Shown here: positions 43,799 through 53,085 of the stretch, one piece after another
Layout: every line of letters begins with the position of its first letter
Position numbering within the stretch: position 1 is the first letter of the stretch
From: Ekhidna sp051379705
Lineage (GTDB): Bacteria > Bacteroidota > Bacteroidia > Cytophagales > Cyclobacteriaceae
Assembly (NCBI RefSeq): GCF_051379705.1
Contig: NZ_CP179868.1
Coordinates: 434,001-498,000 of the forward strand
Length of the DNA: 64,000 nt
Direction: 5' to 3'
Translations under genes and position numbers: made by a program
The notes under the pieces: generated by a model
What the model saw: the letters and a program-made list of their open reading frames with translations, nothing else
Told to the model about the DNA's origin: nothing
The model's database searches: none

Positions 43799-44182
43799 AT
43801 GGACATATCTATCATTATTGCACGCGTCATATGCATTATCTACCTATCAGTTGGAATTGGTTTTGCCTTCAGCACTTCATATTATAATGAGGCTTTAAAA
43901 AAAATAGTAAATGATACTACTTACCTATTGCTTGGCGGATGGATCGCTACTTCGCTAGGTGTTGTGCTCGTGCATCTTCACAACTTATGGGTGAATGACT
44001 GGCGATTGCTCATCACAATCATATGCTGGGCGATCCTTGTTAAAGGGATTTTTCTACTCGCATTTCCGCGATCTATTCGCGCATTTGAAGAATGGTTTAC
44101 GCCTAAAGGAATCCAGAACTATTTCTTACCCATGGTTATGGCACTCGGGCTAATTTTTGGGTATTATGGATTCTTTGCCTGA
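43799..44182 (+). CDS. Small four-helix membrane protein of unknown function
   Basis: 127 aa with four hydrophobic helices (about 4-22, 38-58, 68-88 and 108-125). No functional motif was recognised. The gene has its own low-oxygen-type operator and lies between the first unknown membrane protein and the convergent osmC-like gene. It is not obviously related to its neighbour at 43254. Confidence 0.6.
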   Translation: MDISIIIARVICIIYLSVGIGFAFSTSYYNEALKKIVNDTTYLLLGGWIATSLGVVLVHLHNLWVNDWRLLITIICWAILVKGIFLLAFPRSIRAFEEWFTPKGIQNYFLPMVMALGLIFGYYGFFA

Positions 44183-44207
44183 TATTTTGGATTCATTAAC
44201 TAAAAGC

Positions 44208-44230
44208 TTCTCCAAAATTATTTTGGAGAA
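44208..44230. terminator. Hairpin between convergent genes, probable terminator
   Basis: TTCTCCAAAA-TTA-TTTTGGAGAA, a perfect 10-bp stem. It lacks a long T-run on either side, so termination strength is uncertain. Confidence 0.5.
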
Positions 44231-44235
44231 AATCG

Positions 44236-44691
44236 CTATTCCGTTTCCTTGACTTCTATTGTAGGCTCCATGATTACTTCAGACTTAATCGAATTTGAAA
44301 TAAGGCATGCACGCTCAGACTTTTGCAAAACACGCTCGGCTCTATCACGGTCTTTTTCATCTGCGATTGTGACCTTAGGTTCCAGCAGGATTTGTGTCAT
44401 AAGGAATTTTCCATCGACCTGTTCCAGCTTTCCTTTTGAACTACAGCTAAAGCTTTCAAACTTAAGTTTCGAATTTTCAGCAATAGCTAGAAAAGTAGTC
44501 ATCAGACAACTGCTTACCGAGGCAGTGAATAAATGTTCCGGAGACCAGATTCCAGCAATCCCTTTTGGAAATTCCGGCGGTGTAGCTACATCTATGCAGC
44601 TATTGGTGTCCTTGTTTAACTCGGGCGAACACATAACGCCTTTCCGGTCTGCGTTCCAGTTGATATCAACATTATAAATATGTGGTTCCAT
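44236..44691 (-). CDS. OsmC/Ohr-family thiol peroxidase-like protein
   Basis: 151 aa. The OsmC fold shows the two active-site Cys, the first in SVSSCLMTTFLA (about residue 62) and the second in SERACLISNSIKSE (about 129), with Arg/Glu partners upstream. Members reduce organic hydroperoxides in the cytoplasm. It has its own box at 44742-44753 that fits the spacing of the low-oxygen promoters, so it is expected to be expressed with the respiratory genes. Confidence 0.85.
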   Translation of the reverse strand: MEPHIYNVDINWNADRKGVMCSPELNKDTNSCIDVATPPEFPKGIAGIWSPEHLFTASVSSCLMTTFLAIAENSKLKFESFSCSSKGKLEQVDGKFLMTQILLEPKVTIADEKDRDRAERVLQKSERACLISNSIKSEVIMEPTIEVKETE

Positions 44692-44710
44692 GATATCCTT
44701 GTTTTAAAAG

Positions 44711-44718
44711 CAAAAAAC
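44711..44718 (-). promoter_or_regulatory. Weak -7-like element of the osmC-like gene
   Basis: Minus-strand GTTTTTTG: TTTG intact, two mismatches. Its last G is 36.5 bp from the centre of the box at 44742-44753. Confidence 0.25.
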
Positions 44719-44741
44719 AGTCATTCAATTCACCTAAATGC

Positions 44742-44753
44742 TGATATTAGTCA
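44742..44753. promoter_or_regulatory. Imperfect Crp/FNR-type box upstream of the osmC-like gene
   Basis: TGATATTAGTCA: arms TGAT and GTCA, one mismatch from a perfect palindrome. Confidence 0.4.
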
Positions 44754-44822
44754 GACTTGGAATGGATTATGATCAGGATATCTCTAAGCAAAAATCAAGT
44801 GATTAATGGCTAACTTCCAGTT

Positions 44823-46211
44823 GTGAATATTCGAGTAAAATTTTTGGGTGGAGCTGGATCGGTAACCGGTTCCAAGTTTCTTCTTACCATTGAGGATTTT
44901 AGTCTATTGGTAGACTGTGGATTGTTTCAGGGACTTAAAGAGTTAAGAATCAGAAATTGGGATGAGCTACCTATAGATCCGGCAAGCATAGATGCTGTTC
45001 TGCTTACACATGCACACATTGACCATTCAGGGTATCTTCCGCTTCTCTATAAAAATGGATTTGGTGGAAAAGTACATTGTACTGAGCCGACATTAGAACT
45101 GGCCGAAATTCTTCTTTCAGATAGTGCCAAATTACAGGAAGAGGAAGCTGAGTTTGCCAATAAAAAAGGATACTCCCGACACCAACCCGCAAAGCCACTT
45201 TACAAAGTACAGGATGCACTCGATGTTCTGAATGCATTTGAAGCTCACCCTTTTGATAAAACATTTCGTATTCATGATTTGGTAGAAGTGCGATTTTTTC
45301 ATGCCGGGCATATTTTAGGAGCTGCCAGCATAGAAATAAAGGTGTACACAAGCCAGGGAATAAAATCATTGGTATTCTCAGGTGATCTAGGCCCAGAGCA
45401 TAGTCCATTGCATGTGGCTCCAGCTAAACCACCTCAGGCTGATATCCTCTTCATGGAGTCTACCTATGGTGGTCGCGACCATAAGGATCAAAATCTTGAA
45501 AATGAATTAAGGAGACTGCTCATACAAAGTGATGAGAGTCGAGGTTGCATACTTATCCCTGCGTTCTCTTTGGGTCGGACTCAGCTTGTACTGTATTACC
45601 TCTGGAAGATCTTTCAGAATATGCGATCACGCCCCATTTATGTAGATAGCCCAATGGCCATAAGCGTCACAAGGTTGTATAAGCGGTTTACCAATTACCA
45701 TCGCCTGGAGAGTGATAGCGCATTCGGACACCACATTTTTGACGCTCCCTTTGTTCATTATGTAACCGAGCAGAGCAAATCCAAAACATTAAATACGATT
45801 AAAGATCGCGCGATCATAATTTCTGCGAGTGGAATGGCCACAGGAGGACGAATACTTCACCATCTATACCATAGACTACCCAATGCGCAGGATACCATTC
45901 TTTTTACCGGATTCTTACCGGATGGTACGCGTGGAAAAGACATTGTGGATGGCAGTCCAATGGTGAAGATATTTGGTGAGGAAGTCAGCGTAAAAGCCAA
46001 AGTACATGTATTAGATGGCCTTTCTGCCCATGCAGATCAGGATGAATTGGTGGCATGGAGTGGTCATATTCATGCTCCTCCCAAAATGACATTTTTGATC
46101 CATGGAGAAAAAGAGCAATCCACATTGCTAAAGGAGCGAATCGCCGGTAGAGGTTGGAATGTAACCATTCCGGACTACCTGGATACATTCACACTATTTG
46201 ACCATATATAA
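44823..46211 (+). CDS. Metallo-beta-lactamase/beta-CASP RNase-like protein
   Basis: 462 aa from a GTG start. Metallo-beta-lactamase core with THAHIDHSG (about 59-67), the distal HAGHILGA (about 160-167) and GDLGPEHSP; a beta-CASP domain follows (PAFSLGRTQ, YVDSPMA, ISASGMATGGR) and the C-terminal RMMBL zinc-binding segment LDGLSAHADQDEL. This is the CPSF-like family of RNA or DNA nucleases. It is divergent from osmC. Neither spacing rule fits a box for this gene, so it may be independent of the regulon. Confidence 0.9.
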   Translation: MNIRVKFLGGAGSVTGSKFLLTIEDFSLLVDCGLFQGLKELRIRNWDELPIDPASIDAVLLTHAHIDHSGYLPLLYKNGFGGKVHCTEPTLELAEILLSDSAKLQEEEAEFANKKGYSRHQPAKPLYKVQDALDVLNAFEAHPFDKTFRIHDLVEVRFFHAGHILGAASIEIKVYTSQGIKSLVFSGDLGPEHSPLHVAPAKPPQADILFMESTYGGRDHKDQNLENELRRLLIQSDESRGCILIPAFSLGRTQLVLYYLWKIFQNMRSRPIYVDSPMAISVTRLYKRFTNYHRLESDSAFGHHIFDAPFVHYVTEQSKSKTLNTIKDRAIIISASGMATGGRILHHLYHRLPNAQDTILFTGFLPDGTRGKDIVDGSPMVKIFGEEVSVKAKVHVLDGLSAHADQDELVAWSGHIHAPPKMTFLIHGEKEQSTLLKERIAGRGWNVTIPDYLDTFTLFDHI

Positions 46212-46257
46212 GAAGTTGTGAACCAAATATTCAAAAATGATCGTATACCGTTGACCA

Positions 46258-47352
46258 ATGGGACTTAGTCGACAACTCAAAAAGATACTTTGGATAACTA
46301 TTGCCTGGACAGGCATATCTCTTTTCAATTATTTGATTGGTTGGGCTGCACTTGTTGATGCCAACTATATATGGGACGCTAACTATGACATGGGGAAGAT
46401 TGACCATGTACAAGGTCTTTACATAAGCGTTCTCACTTCAATATTTGCCGGTATTATTGGAGGCGGTGCTATCGTGTTTCTATGGGAAAAGTGGCTGAGA
46501 AGTAAACCTTACGGGTGGACGTTGAGGAGTATTTTCATTTCTTATTTGATCATTTTTAATCTGGTCACTCTTCCCATTATTCTATTCAACAATACCTACG
46601 GGAAATCATATGGTTTTTTTACTCGACAAGCTTGGCAGCATGTGGAGACAGCTTACACAAGTCCAAGTTTGCTGGTGCCTTTCTTCTTCTGGTTGATTGT
46701 TGTACTAGTTACTCTCATAGTCTTTCAAGTAAATGATAAGTATGGACCTGGCGTATTCAAAAAATTCTTGCTCGGAAAATATTTCAATCCAACTCGGGAA
46801 GAGCGCATTTTTATGTTTTTGGACTTACGCTCCTCGACTACCATCGCCGAAAATCTAGGTGAAGAACAATATTTCAATTTCCTTAAAGAGGTATTCCAAA
46901 CGGTTACTCCAGCTATTCTTAAGCACAAAGGCGAGATATATCAGTATGTTGGTGATGAAATGGTAATCAGTTGGGAAAAGGGACTCGGAGTTAAAAACAA
47001 TCGGTGCATAACCTGCTACTTTGATGCGCAACAGCTCCTGAATGAAAAAGAAGCTTATTTCACACTCAACTATGGTGTGCGGCCGGAATTCAAAGCAGGC
47101 TTGCATTACGGTCATGTAATGGCAGGAGAAATTGGAGTGATCAAGCGTGAAATCGCCTATTCAGGCGATGTGCTAAATACCACCGCCAGAATACAGTCCA
47201 AATGCAACGAGCATGGTGTAAACATTCTAATATCAGATGCACTGATTGAACAGCTAAGTTTAACGGCTCACAAGCTGAAAAACTTAGGCCACATAGAACT
47301 CAGAGGAAAATCAGAGTCTGTAAGGCTCTATGCTTTAGATCATCCGAACTAA
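46258..47352 (+). CDS. Membrane adenylate/guanylate cyclase (class III)
   Basis: 364 aa. Four hydrophobic helices lie in residues 1-160 (about 10-30, 50-73, 90-112 and 140-162). The class III cyclase domain begins near 182: FLDLRSST with a metal-binding Asp, YVGDEMVISWE with the second Asp, and GDVLNTTARIQ with the transition-state Asn and Arg. All catalytic positions look intact. Which nucleotide it uses cannot be settled; it could make a ligand for the Crp-type domain of the regulator at 53190. The thioredoxin gene follows 30 bp later. Confidence 0.88.
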   Translation: MGLSRQLKKILWITIAWTGISLFNYLIGWAALVDANYIWDANYDMGKIDHVQGLYISVLTSIFAGIIGGGAIVFLWEKWLRSKPYGWTLRSIFISYLIIFNLVTLPIILFNNTYGKSYGFFTRQAWQHVETAYTSPSLLVPFFFWLIVVLVTLIVFQVNDKYGPGVFKKFLLGKYFNPTREERIFMFLDLRSSTTIAENLGEEQYFNFLKEVFQTVTPAILKHKGEIYQYVGDEMVISWEKGLGVKNNRCITCYFDAQQLLNEKEAYFTLNYGVRPEFKAGLHYGHVMAGEIGVIKREIAYSGDVLNTTARIQSKCNEHGVNILISDALIEQLSLTAHKLKNLGHIELRGKSESVRLYALDHPN

Positions 47353-47382
47353 TTAGCACATCGATATTGTTCTTGATTTGAT

Positions 47383-47676
47383 ATGTCAAAATTCAATGAC
47401 TTAATTAATGGTGATCAACCAGTTTTGGTGGACTTTCACGCTACTTGGTGTGGTCCTTGCCAAACAATGGCTCCCATCTTGGAAGAGTTAAAATCTGAGA
47501 TTGGAGGCGAAGCACGCATTATCAAAGTAGATATAGACAAGAACCAGGCTGCCGCGCACAAATTCAATGTCCGCGGTGTACCTACGTTCATCTTGTTTAA
47601 GAATGGGAAACAGGTTTGGAGGCAATCAGGAGCAATTCCGAAACACCTATTGGAACAGGCCATTAAAAGTGCCTAA
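47383..47676 (+). CDS. trxA: Thioredoxin
   Basis: 97 aa with WCGPC (C23, C26), the cis-Pro in VRGVPTFILF and a standard thioredoxin fold. It has no signal peptide, so it reduces disulfides in the cytoplasm. The sulfurtransferase gene follows 8 bp later; pairing of thioredoxin and mercaptopyruvate sulfurtransferase makes sense because thioredoxin can reduce the persulfide enzyme. Confidence 0.92.
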   Translation: MSKFNDLINGDQPVLVDFHATWCGPCQTMAPILEELKSEIGGEARIIKVDIDKNQAAAHKFNVRGVPTFILFKNGKQVWRQSGAIPKHLLEQAIKSA

Positions 47677-47684
47677 ATTTCGGC

Positions 47685-48524
47685 ATGTCAATACCTACAC
47701 TAGTAACAGCCGAATGGCTCAATGACCATTTAGAAGATCCGGATCCGGAATTAATTGTTCTGGACGCTACACTTGCTAAGCCAAAATCCGCAGGAGAAGT
47801 ACCAAATCAAGGGTTGAAAATTCCAGGAGCACAATTTTTCGATATTGACGGCTCTTTCTCAAATGCTGCGATAGACTTGCCGCATATGATGTGTGATGAA
47901 ACTCAGTTTCAGAAGGAAGCCAGAAAACTAGGAATCAATAATAATAGTACGGTTGTAGTCTATGACAATCATGGTGTATACTCCTCTCCTCGTGCCTGGT
48001 GGATGTTGAAATCTATGGGACTGGAAAACGTAGCAGTGTTGAATGGTGGATTACCCGAATGGATCGAAAAAGGATATAAAACCGAGAAGAAAATGGACCT
48101 TGAAGTCCAATCTGGAGGTATAGAACCACAATTTGAATCCAGTTGTTTTGTAGACGCTAACTATGTTTTTACCCACATCAATGATGACACAGTAGCTGTA
48201 TTAGACGCCAGATCTTCCGGACGCTTCAATGCAATGGAACCTGAGCCGAGAAGTGGTCTGAGAGGTGGTCATATTCCAGAATCCATAAGTCTCCCCTTTC
48301 CTAACGTTCTGGATGGGTATCGAATGAAAGAATCAGAAGAATTGAATAAGCTATTTGATCAACTTAACATCAAAGACAAAAAGCTGATATTCTCTTGTGG
48401 TTCGGGACTAACAGCTTGCATCACATTATTGGCCGCACATCTGGCCGGATACGAAAATCTAGCTGTGTATGATGGCTCATGGAGCGAGTGGGGACAGCCA
48501 TCTGACTTACCCGTAAAAGCGTAA
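47685..48524 (+). CDS. sseA: 3-mercaptopyruvate/thiosulfate sulfurtransferase
   Basis: 279 aa, two rhodanese domains (about 1-135 and 155-279). The active-site loop CGSGLTA (C238) is of the mercaptopyruvate type (CGSGVTA in SseA) rather than the CRKGVT of thiosulfate rhodaneses. Conserved Arg/Asp at LDARSSGRF and GHIPES. It transfers sulfur from 3-mercaptopyruvate to thiols or cyanide. It ends the trxA pair; a short hairpin AGCTC-CGAA-GAGCT follows without a T-run. Confidence 0.88.
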   Translation: MSIPTLVTAEWLNDHLEDPDPELIVLDATLAKPKSAGEVPNQGLKIPGAQFFDIDGSFSNAAIDLPHMMCDETQFQKEARKLGINNNSTVVVYDNHGVYSSPRAWWMLKSMGLENVAVLNGGLPEWIEKGYKTEKKMDLEVQSGGIEPQFESSCFVDANYVFTHINDDTVAVLDARSSGRFNAMEPEPRSGLRGGHIPESISLPFPNVLDGYRMKESEELNKLFDQLNIKDKKLIFSCGSGLTACITLLAAHLAGYENLAVYDGSWSEWGQPSDLPVKA

Positions 48525-48673
48525 AAGAAGCTCCGAAGAGCTGCCTCGACAAAACTACCATAGTTCTGCCTGCCTTAGTCACTTTTTCAATATTCGCGTG
48601 GTTAGAATTCCCTCATTATTGTCATTGGAAAGGTAGCCCCTCCTCATTTAGCCAAGATAGATTTTTGAACTGA

Positions 48674-51049
48674 TTAGGAAAAATTCTTTCGTCCCAACCA
48701 ACCTATTAATAGTGTGATAAATCCCACGACTGTTACTGAACTTATCGGCATCAAAACAGCAGAAACAAGTGGAGTTAAGTGTCCCGTCATGGCAAAGGAT
48801 AGTCCAACGATATTGTAAAGAAAGGAAATCCCGAAGGCGATAAATACAACTCTAATTACGCTTTTTGAAAAACTAAGAATGGTAGGCAACAATGTCACAT
48901 TGTTTGATGAAAGTATGCCATCACATGCTGGTGAAAACTGATGTATGTCCTCAGAAATGGCTATTCCAACGGCTGCTTCCTTAAGAGCACCTGCATCATT
49001 CAATCCATCTCCTACCATCAGACTATTCAGGTTTTCAGATTGGAGATACTCCAATTTATCCATTGGACTCTGCTTAAATCTAAGCTCATCAAAATAGGGT
49101 TCTAACTTTGACTTTTCAGCATTATTATCTCCTGAAAGCAGTGTGAGCATGTAGCTTTTCCCTAATTGCTTTATCATTTCGAAAATTCCTTTTCTATAAG
49201 TAGACTTAATGGTAAATGTCCCTTTCTTTTTGCCGACTTTGAGGAACACTTGAGATTCATTGATTGATGACCTTTCGTCATTAACCTGAAGATATTCGGC
49301 CGACCCAACCTTCACCTGCATCCCATTCACCATGGCCTCAAATCCCTTTCCGGTCTCCTCGTTAAATTGTGTTATTGGTAACTTCTCACAATCGGGCAAC
49401 TCATTATGAATAAGCCTGCTTAGTGGATGTGCCGAATTTCCCATTGCAGATTTCAGGCTAGCCATTTCGATCCCATCCACCACATCCCCACTATATTCAA
49501 GTCCCGCTTGCATAGCTGTCAATGTTCCGGTTTTATCAAATACCACTGAGTCCACTTTTGCCATAGATTCTATTACCTCAGCATTTTTTAGATATAATCC
49601 TTCCTTACCGAGTTTACGCATAGCGTGTCCATAGGCAAAAGGTAAGACGAGAGCTAGCGCACACGGACATGCCACGATAAGCACTGCAGTCATTGAATTC
49701 CAAATCAAGGAGGGATCATTGAGCCACCAATATATGCCGGTGCCAACAGCTAACAGAATGATAATAACAGTAAAGTATTTACCAATCTTATCTACCCAGG
49801 TATGCAAATCATTCCCACGTTGCTTTTTGAAGGATACAGAATTCCAAATTCGGGTAAGCTCACTATTGTTTACAGTTTCAGTAAGTTCTATGATAAGCTC
49901 TCCACCCTTTTGTCTCCCACCAGCATATACTTGTTGACTGGTTTCTCGCCGTTCTCGCTTAGATTCACCTGTTACAAAACTGTAGTCAATATTGCCTTTT
50001 CCTTGTTTTAAAATTCCATCTGCCGGTATCAACTCATCATTATGAATAACAACCAGATCACCTTTTTTTAATTCTTTTAAAGGCCGTTGAATTTCTTCCT
50101 CATCAACTTTACATGTTACAGAAACTGGAAAGTAAGAGGTAAAGTCCCGATCAAAGGCCAGTGCTTGATAGGTCTTTCCTTGATACCATTTTCCAATCAA
50201 TAGAAAGAAGACCAAGCCGGCTAAAGAGTCCACATAGCCCATTCCCGTACCGGAAATTATCTCATATGCACTGCGCCCAAATAAGGTAAGAATGCCTAAA
50301 GCGATTGGGACATCTATGTTGAGGTTATTATATCTGATTCCCTTCCATGCTTTTTGAAAATAGTCGCTGGCTGAATAAAGTAGAATGGGGAAAGCCAGAA
50401 CAAAATTTATCCAGTTAAAAACTGTTTTAAAATCATCCGTAAGTAAAAAATTCCGATCTAGGTATTCCGGCATGCTCATAAGCATGGCATTACCAAAACA
50501 AAACCCAGCAACAGCTATTTTTGTCCCGATGTTCGACTTTGAAACTTCCTTTTTGGTCTTATCAAGACTATCTAATGAAATGCCGGGAGGATAGCCTAGC
50601 TGTGACAGCAATACAGCCAGGTCTTTCAGGGATCTCTGATTGTGATCGAAAGTGACTATAATCTCTCTTTTGACAAAGTTTACCTCTGCTCTCAATATTG
50701 AAGGTTCGATTTTGGGTAAGTGCTCCAATAAATAAATACATGAGCTACAGTGAATGCCTGGAAGAAAGAGCTTAACGACAGACACTTCTTCGCTTTTAAA
50801 CTTGAGAAGCTGCCTTTGAATATCTTCATTATCCAAAAACACAAACTTTCTCTCAGCTTTGATCTCAGACAAAGACTTATTTTCAAGCGAAGTTTCGGAA
50901 TAGTACTGGGTTAAGTTGCTCTGGCTGAGGAGTTCATAAACAGCTTTGCATCCGTAGCAGCAAAAGTTATAAGTTTCTGATTGGATCGAATCGTCACATG
51001 CATCACCGCAATGGTGACAGCTCAACTTTTCAGCTTGCAATATCTCCAT
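48674..51049 (-). CDS. ccoI: Copper-transporting P-type ATPase of cbb3 oxidase assembly (CcoI/FixI)
   Basis: The ATG at 51049 gives 791 aa; it lies inside the upstream USP gene by 20 bp. N-terminus: a Cys-rich DUF2182-like/metal-binding region (CHHCGDACDD, FCCYGCK), then a heavy-metal-associated domain with GIHCSSCIYLL. Eight membrane helices, the copper-site ACPCALALVLPF, phosphorylation DKTGTLT, TGES, and GDGLNDAGAL are intact. It supplies Cu(I) for the CuB site of CcoN. Although far from ccoNOP it shares control through the USP-first operon and its box at 51526. Confidence 0.93.
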   Translation of the reverse strand: MEILQAEKLSCHHCGDACDDSIQSETYNFCCYGCKAVYELLSQSNLTQYYSETSLENKSLSEIKAERKFVFLDNEDIQRQLLKFKSEEVSVVKLFLPGIHCSSCIYLLEHLPKIEPSILRAEVNFVKREIIVTFDHNQRSLKDLAVLLSQLGYPPGISLDSLDKTKKEVSKSNIGTKIAVAGFCFGNAMLMSMPEYLDRNFLLTDDFKTVFNWINFVLAFPILLYSASDYFQKAWKGIRYNNLNIDVPIALGILTLFGRSAYEIISGTGMGYVDSLAGLVFFLLIGKWYQGKTYQALAFDRDFTSYFPVSVTCKVDEEEIQRPLKELKKGDLVVIHNDELIPADGILKQGKGNIDYSFVTGESKRERRETSQQVYAGGRQKGGELIIELTETVNNSELTRIWNSVSFKKQRGNDLHTWVDKIGKYFTVIIILLAVGTGIYWWLNDPSLIWNSMTAVLIVACPCALALVLPFAYGHAMRKLGKEGLYLKNAEVIESMAKVDSVVFDKTGTLTAMQAGLEYSGDVVDGIEMASLKSAMGNSAHPLSRLIHNELPDCEKLPITQFNEETGKGFEAMVNGMQVKVGSAEYLQVNDERSSINESQVFLKVGKKKGTFTIKSTYRKGIFEMIKQLGKSYMLTLLSGDNNAEKSKLEPYFDELRFKQSPMDKLEYLQSENLNSLMVGDGLNDAGALKEAAVGIAISEDIHQFSPACDGILSSNNVTLLPTILSFSKSVIRVVFIAFGISFLYNIVGLSFAMTGHLTPLVSAVLMPISSVTVVGFITLLIGWLGRKNFS

Positions 51050-51482
51050 CGACAAGTCGGTTTGGAACAATCATCACCGGAACACCACTCTCTCTTATCA
51101 CACTTATGGTGTGACTACCTAGTTCATTGTTCTGTCCATTTCCATTTATTCCTACTATAACCAGATCAAAGTGGTTTTCTCGAATAAACTGAATCATGGT
51201 ATCCTCAACATTTCCAGATAATACCATATTCTTGATGCGTTTCTCAGGATCCTCAATAAAATCAACAGATAATTGATTCATTCTTTTTTCCACCTCCTCT
51301 AATTTCTTTTGGCTGATTGCTTGAATCCCTTTTTGGCTGTAACGTGCAGCCATCGGATATATGTGAAGTAATGAAATAATCACTTCGCCATTGAGCCTAG
51401 ATAATTCAAGCCCAACCTGCGTTGCATTCCATGAAGCCGGCGAAAAATCTGTTGGGATAAGTATACTCGAGATCACACACAT
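51030..51482 (-). CDS. Single-domain universal stress protein
   Basis: 150 aa. One UspA domain: ILIPTDFSPASWNA, then the HFDLVIVGINGNGQNNELGSHT nucleotide-loop region, which departs from the usual G-2x-G-9x-G-S pattern, so ATP binding is doubtful. It overlaps the ccoI start by 20 bp and is read from a promoter with a perfect -7 TAGTTTTG and a Crp/FNR-type box, so stress protein and copper pump are made together. Confidence 0.85.
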   Translation of the reverse strand: MCVISSILIPTDFSPASWNATQVGLELSRLNGEVIISLLHIYPMAARYSQKGIQAISQKKLEEVEKRMNQLSVDFIEDPEKRIKNMVLSGNVEDTMIQFIRENHFDLVIVGINGNGQNNELGSHTISVIRESGVPVMIVPNRLVDGDIAS

Positions 51483-51495
51483 CTAGTTTAAGTCT

Positions 51496-51503
51496 CAAAA
51501 CTA
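51496..51503 (-). promoter_or_regulatory. -7 promoter element of the USP-ccoI operon
   Basis: Minus-strand TAGTTTTG, a perfect TAnnTTTG. Its last G (51496) is 36.5 bp from the centre of the box at 51526-51539, the class II spacing. Confidence 0.65.
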
Positions 51504-51525
51504 GACTGTCTTCAAACCCTCAAGG

Positions 51526-51539
51526 TTGACATTCATCAA
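51526..51539. promoter_or_regulatory. Crp/FNR-type box upstream of the USP-ccoI operon
   Basis: TTGACATTCATCAA: both arms of the TTGAY-N4-RTCAA form with one mismatch. It lies between this operon and the divergent sensor kinase gene; no matching -7 element was found on the kinase side. Confidence 0.65.
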
Positions 51540-51597
51540 TCATACTATTGAATTTTGTCACATTCCCTCATTAGGTTTACTGAAGCAACTCAATGTT

Positions 51598-52890
51598 ATG
51601 AATCTCAATAGCCAGAATATTATAACTAAACAAGGATTAGAACTACTAGAAAAGCTATTTGAAAGCTCTGGAGAAGGAATAATGATTTTTAACAAATTCG
51701 GAGAAATAGAGGTGGTAAACCCCAGAGCAAGGGAAATGTTTGGATATGAAGAAGGAGAATTACTCGGATTGAAGGTTGAGAAATTAGTGCCTGCCTCTAT
51801 TCGACCTAACCATGAAAAGTATAGGAAAGATTATCTGAAAAAGCCGGAACCTAGGCGAATGGGAGTAGGTCGGGATCTTTCAGGACTCAGGAAAGATGGA
51901 AGTACTTTCCCTCTCGAAATTAGTTTAAGCTACATGCTGCATAATGATCAAAAACTCGTCGTTGCATTTATCACAGATATTTCCATACGAAAAGAAAACG
52001 AGAAAAAGCTTGAAGAGCAGCGCATTAAACTCAAAGAGTATACCTCAGAATTAGAGAAAAAAGTCAAAGCCCGAACCAGTGAGCTTGAGCATATGAATTT
52101 AGGACTTGAAAGTCAGATTCAGGAAAGGAAATTAGCTGAAGATGCACTCAAAGAAAGCCTGGAGGATCTAAAAAAGGCTGAGCGAGAAATTCTGATATCA
52201 CTTGAAAAGGAAAAAGAGCTGGGTGAACTAAAGTCAAGATTTGTCTCAATGGCAAGTCATGAGTTCAGAACACCATTGACGACTGTTTTATCATCCGCTA
52301 ATCTTATTGCAAAGTATGCGGAGAGCGATCAGCAAAATTCAAGATTAAAGCATGTAGATCGAATTCGAAACAGTGTTGAAAACCTAACCAATATTTTGAA
52401 CGATTTTCTGTCGCTTGAAAAGTTGGAGAGTGGATCTCAGAATGTTGAATTTTACAAGGTTGATCCCAAAGAAGTCATTGATGAAGTCATCGACAGCATG
52501 AGTCAAAGCCTTAAAAAAGGTCAGGTTATTCATCTGAAAGGAAAAGCTCCCGAAATTCTAACGGACGCACATGTTTTAAGAAACATAATGATCAACCTAA
52601 TATCCAATGCCAGTAAATACTCCCAGGAAGAAGATCCTATTTACATTCATTTCACAGTCAAAAATAAACTCAGGATTGATGTAAAGGACCAAGGCATTGG
52701 GATACCAGAATCAGAACAAGAAAGTCTTTTTGGTCGATTCTTTAGAGCCGGAAATGCCACAAATATCCAGGGGACTGGATTGGGTTTGAACATAGTAAAA
52801 AAGTATGTCCAACTAATCAATGGAGAGATTGAATTTCAAAGTGAAGAAGGAAAAGGAAGTACTTTCAGTCTTTCGCTTCCTTTACCCTAG
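51598..52890 (+). CDS. Soluble PAS histidine kinase
   Basis: 430 aa from the ATG at 51598 (the frame has a TTG upstream, and the residues it would add are not PAS-like). A PAS domain (about 17-130) ends in the GRDLSGLRKDGSTFPLEISLS pattern of FixL-like oxygen sensors, but I see no obvious haem His. A coiled coil (about 135-210) leads to the phosphoacceptor H221 (MASHEFRTP) and an intact HATPase domain (DQGIGIPESEQ, GTGLGLNIV). It has no membrane helix. The next regulator gene on the same strand is the receiver-Crp protein 300 bp downstream, its likely partner. Confidence 0.88.
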   Translation: MNLNSQNIITKQGLELLEKLFESSGEGIMIFNKFGEIEVVNPRAREMFGYEEGELLGLKVEKLVPASIRPNHEKYRKDYLKKPEPRRMGVGRDLSGLRKDGSTFPLEISLSYMLHNDQKLVVAFITDISIRKENEKKLEEQRIKLKEYTSELEKKVKARTSELEHMNLGLESQIQERKLAEDALKESLEDLKKAEREILISLEKEKELGELKSRFVSMASHEFRTPLTTVLSSANLIAKYAESDQQNSRLKHVDRIRNSVENLTNILNDFLSLEKLESGSQNVEFYKVDPKEVIDEVIDSMSQSLKKGQVIHLKGKAPEILTDAHVLRNIMINLISNASKYSQEEDPIYIHFTVKNKLRIDVKDQGIGIPESEQESLFGRFFRAGNATNIQGTGLGLNIVKKYVQLINGEIEFQSEEGKGSTFSLSLPLP

Positions 52891-53069
52891 CTTTTTTCAA
52901 GTGATTTTCTACTGATCAGATACATTAGTGGCCCAACCACAGGGAATAGTACCACTATTGCAAACCATAACATCTTCTTATTAGTAGAAAATCGAGCCAT
53001 CAAAATATTAATCATGGCATAAACTGCAACTGCAACTGCAAAAACGCCTACATATACCCATATATCCAT
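52887..53069 (-). CDS. Small two-helix membrane protein, PLDc_N-like
   Basis: 60 aa with two hydrophobic helices (about 3-24 and 34-53) and the LWFAIVVLFPVVGPLMYLI stretch of the cardiolipin-synthase N-terminal (PLDc_N) family. Stand-alone PLDc_N proteins have no known function. A TTCTTTTG -7-like element (53086-53093) is 58.5 bp from the box at 53138-53151, so it may belong to the low-oxygen regulon. Its end overlaps the sensor kinase end by 4 bp on the other strand. Confidence 0.7.
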   Translation of the reverse strand: MDIWVYVGVFAVAVAVYAMINILMARFSTNKKMLWFAIVVLFPVVGPLMYLISRKSLEKS

Positions 53070-53085
53070 AATCTTATCTTTTAAT

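Noticed and set aside
48529..48542. AGCTC-CGAA-GAGCT hairpin after the sulfurtransferase as a terminator
   Set aside because: The stem is only five base pairs and no T-run follows.
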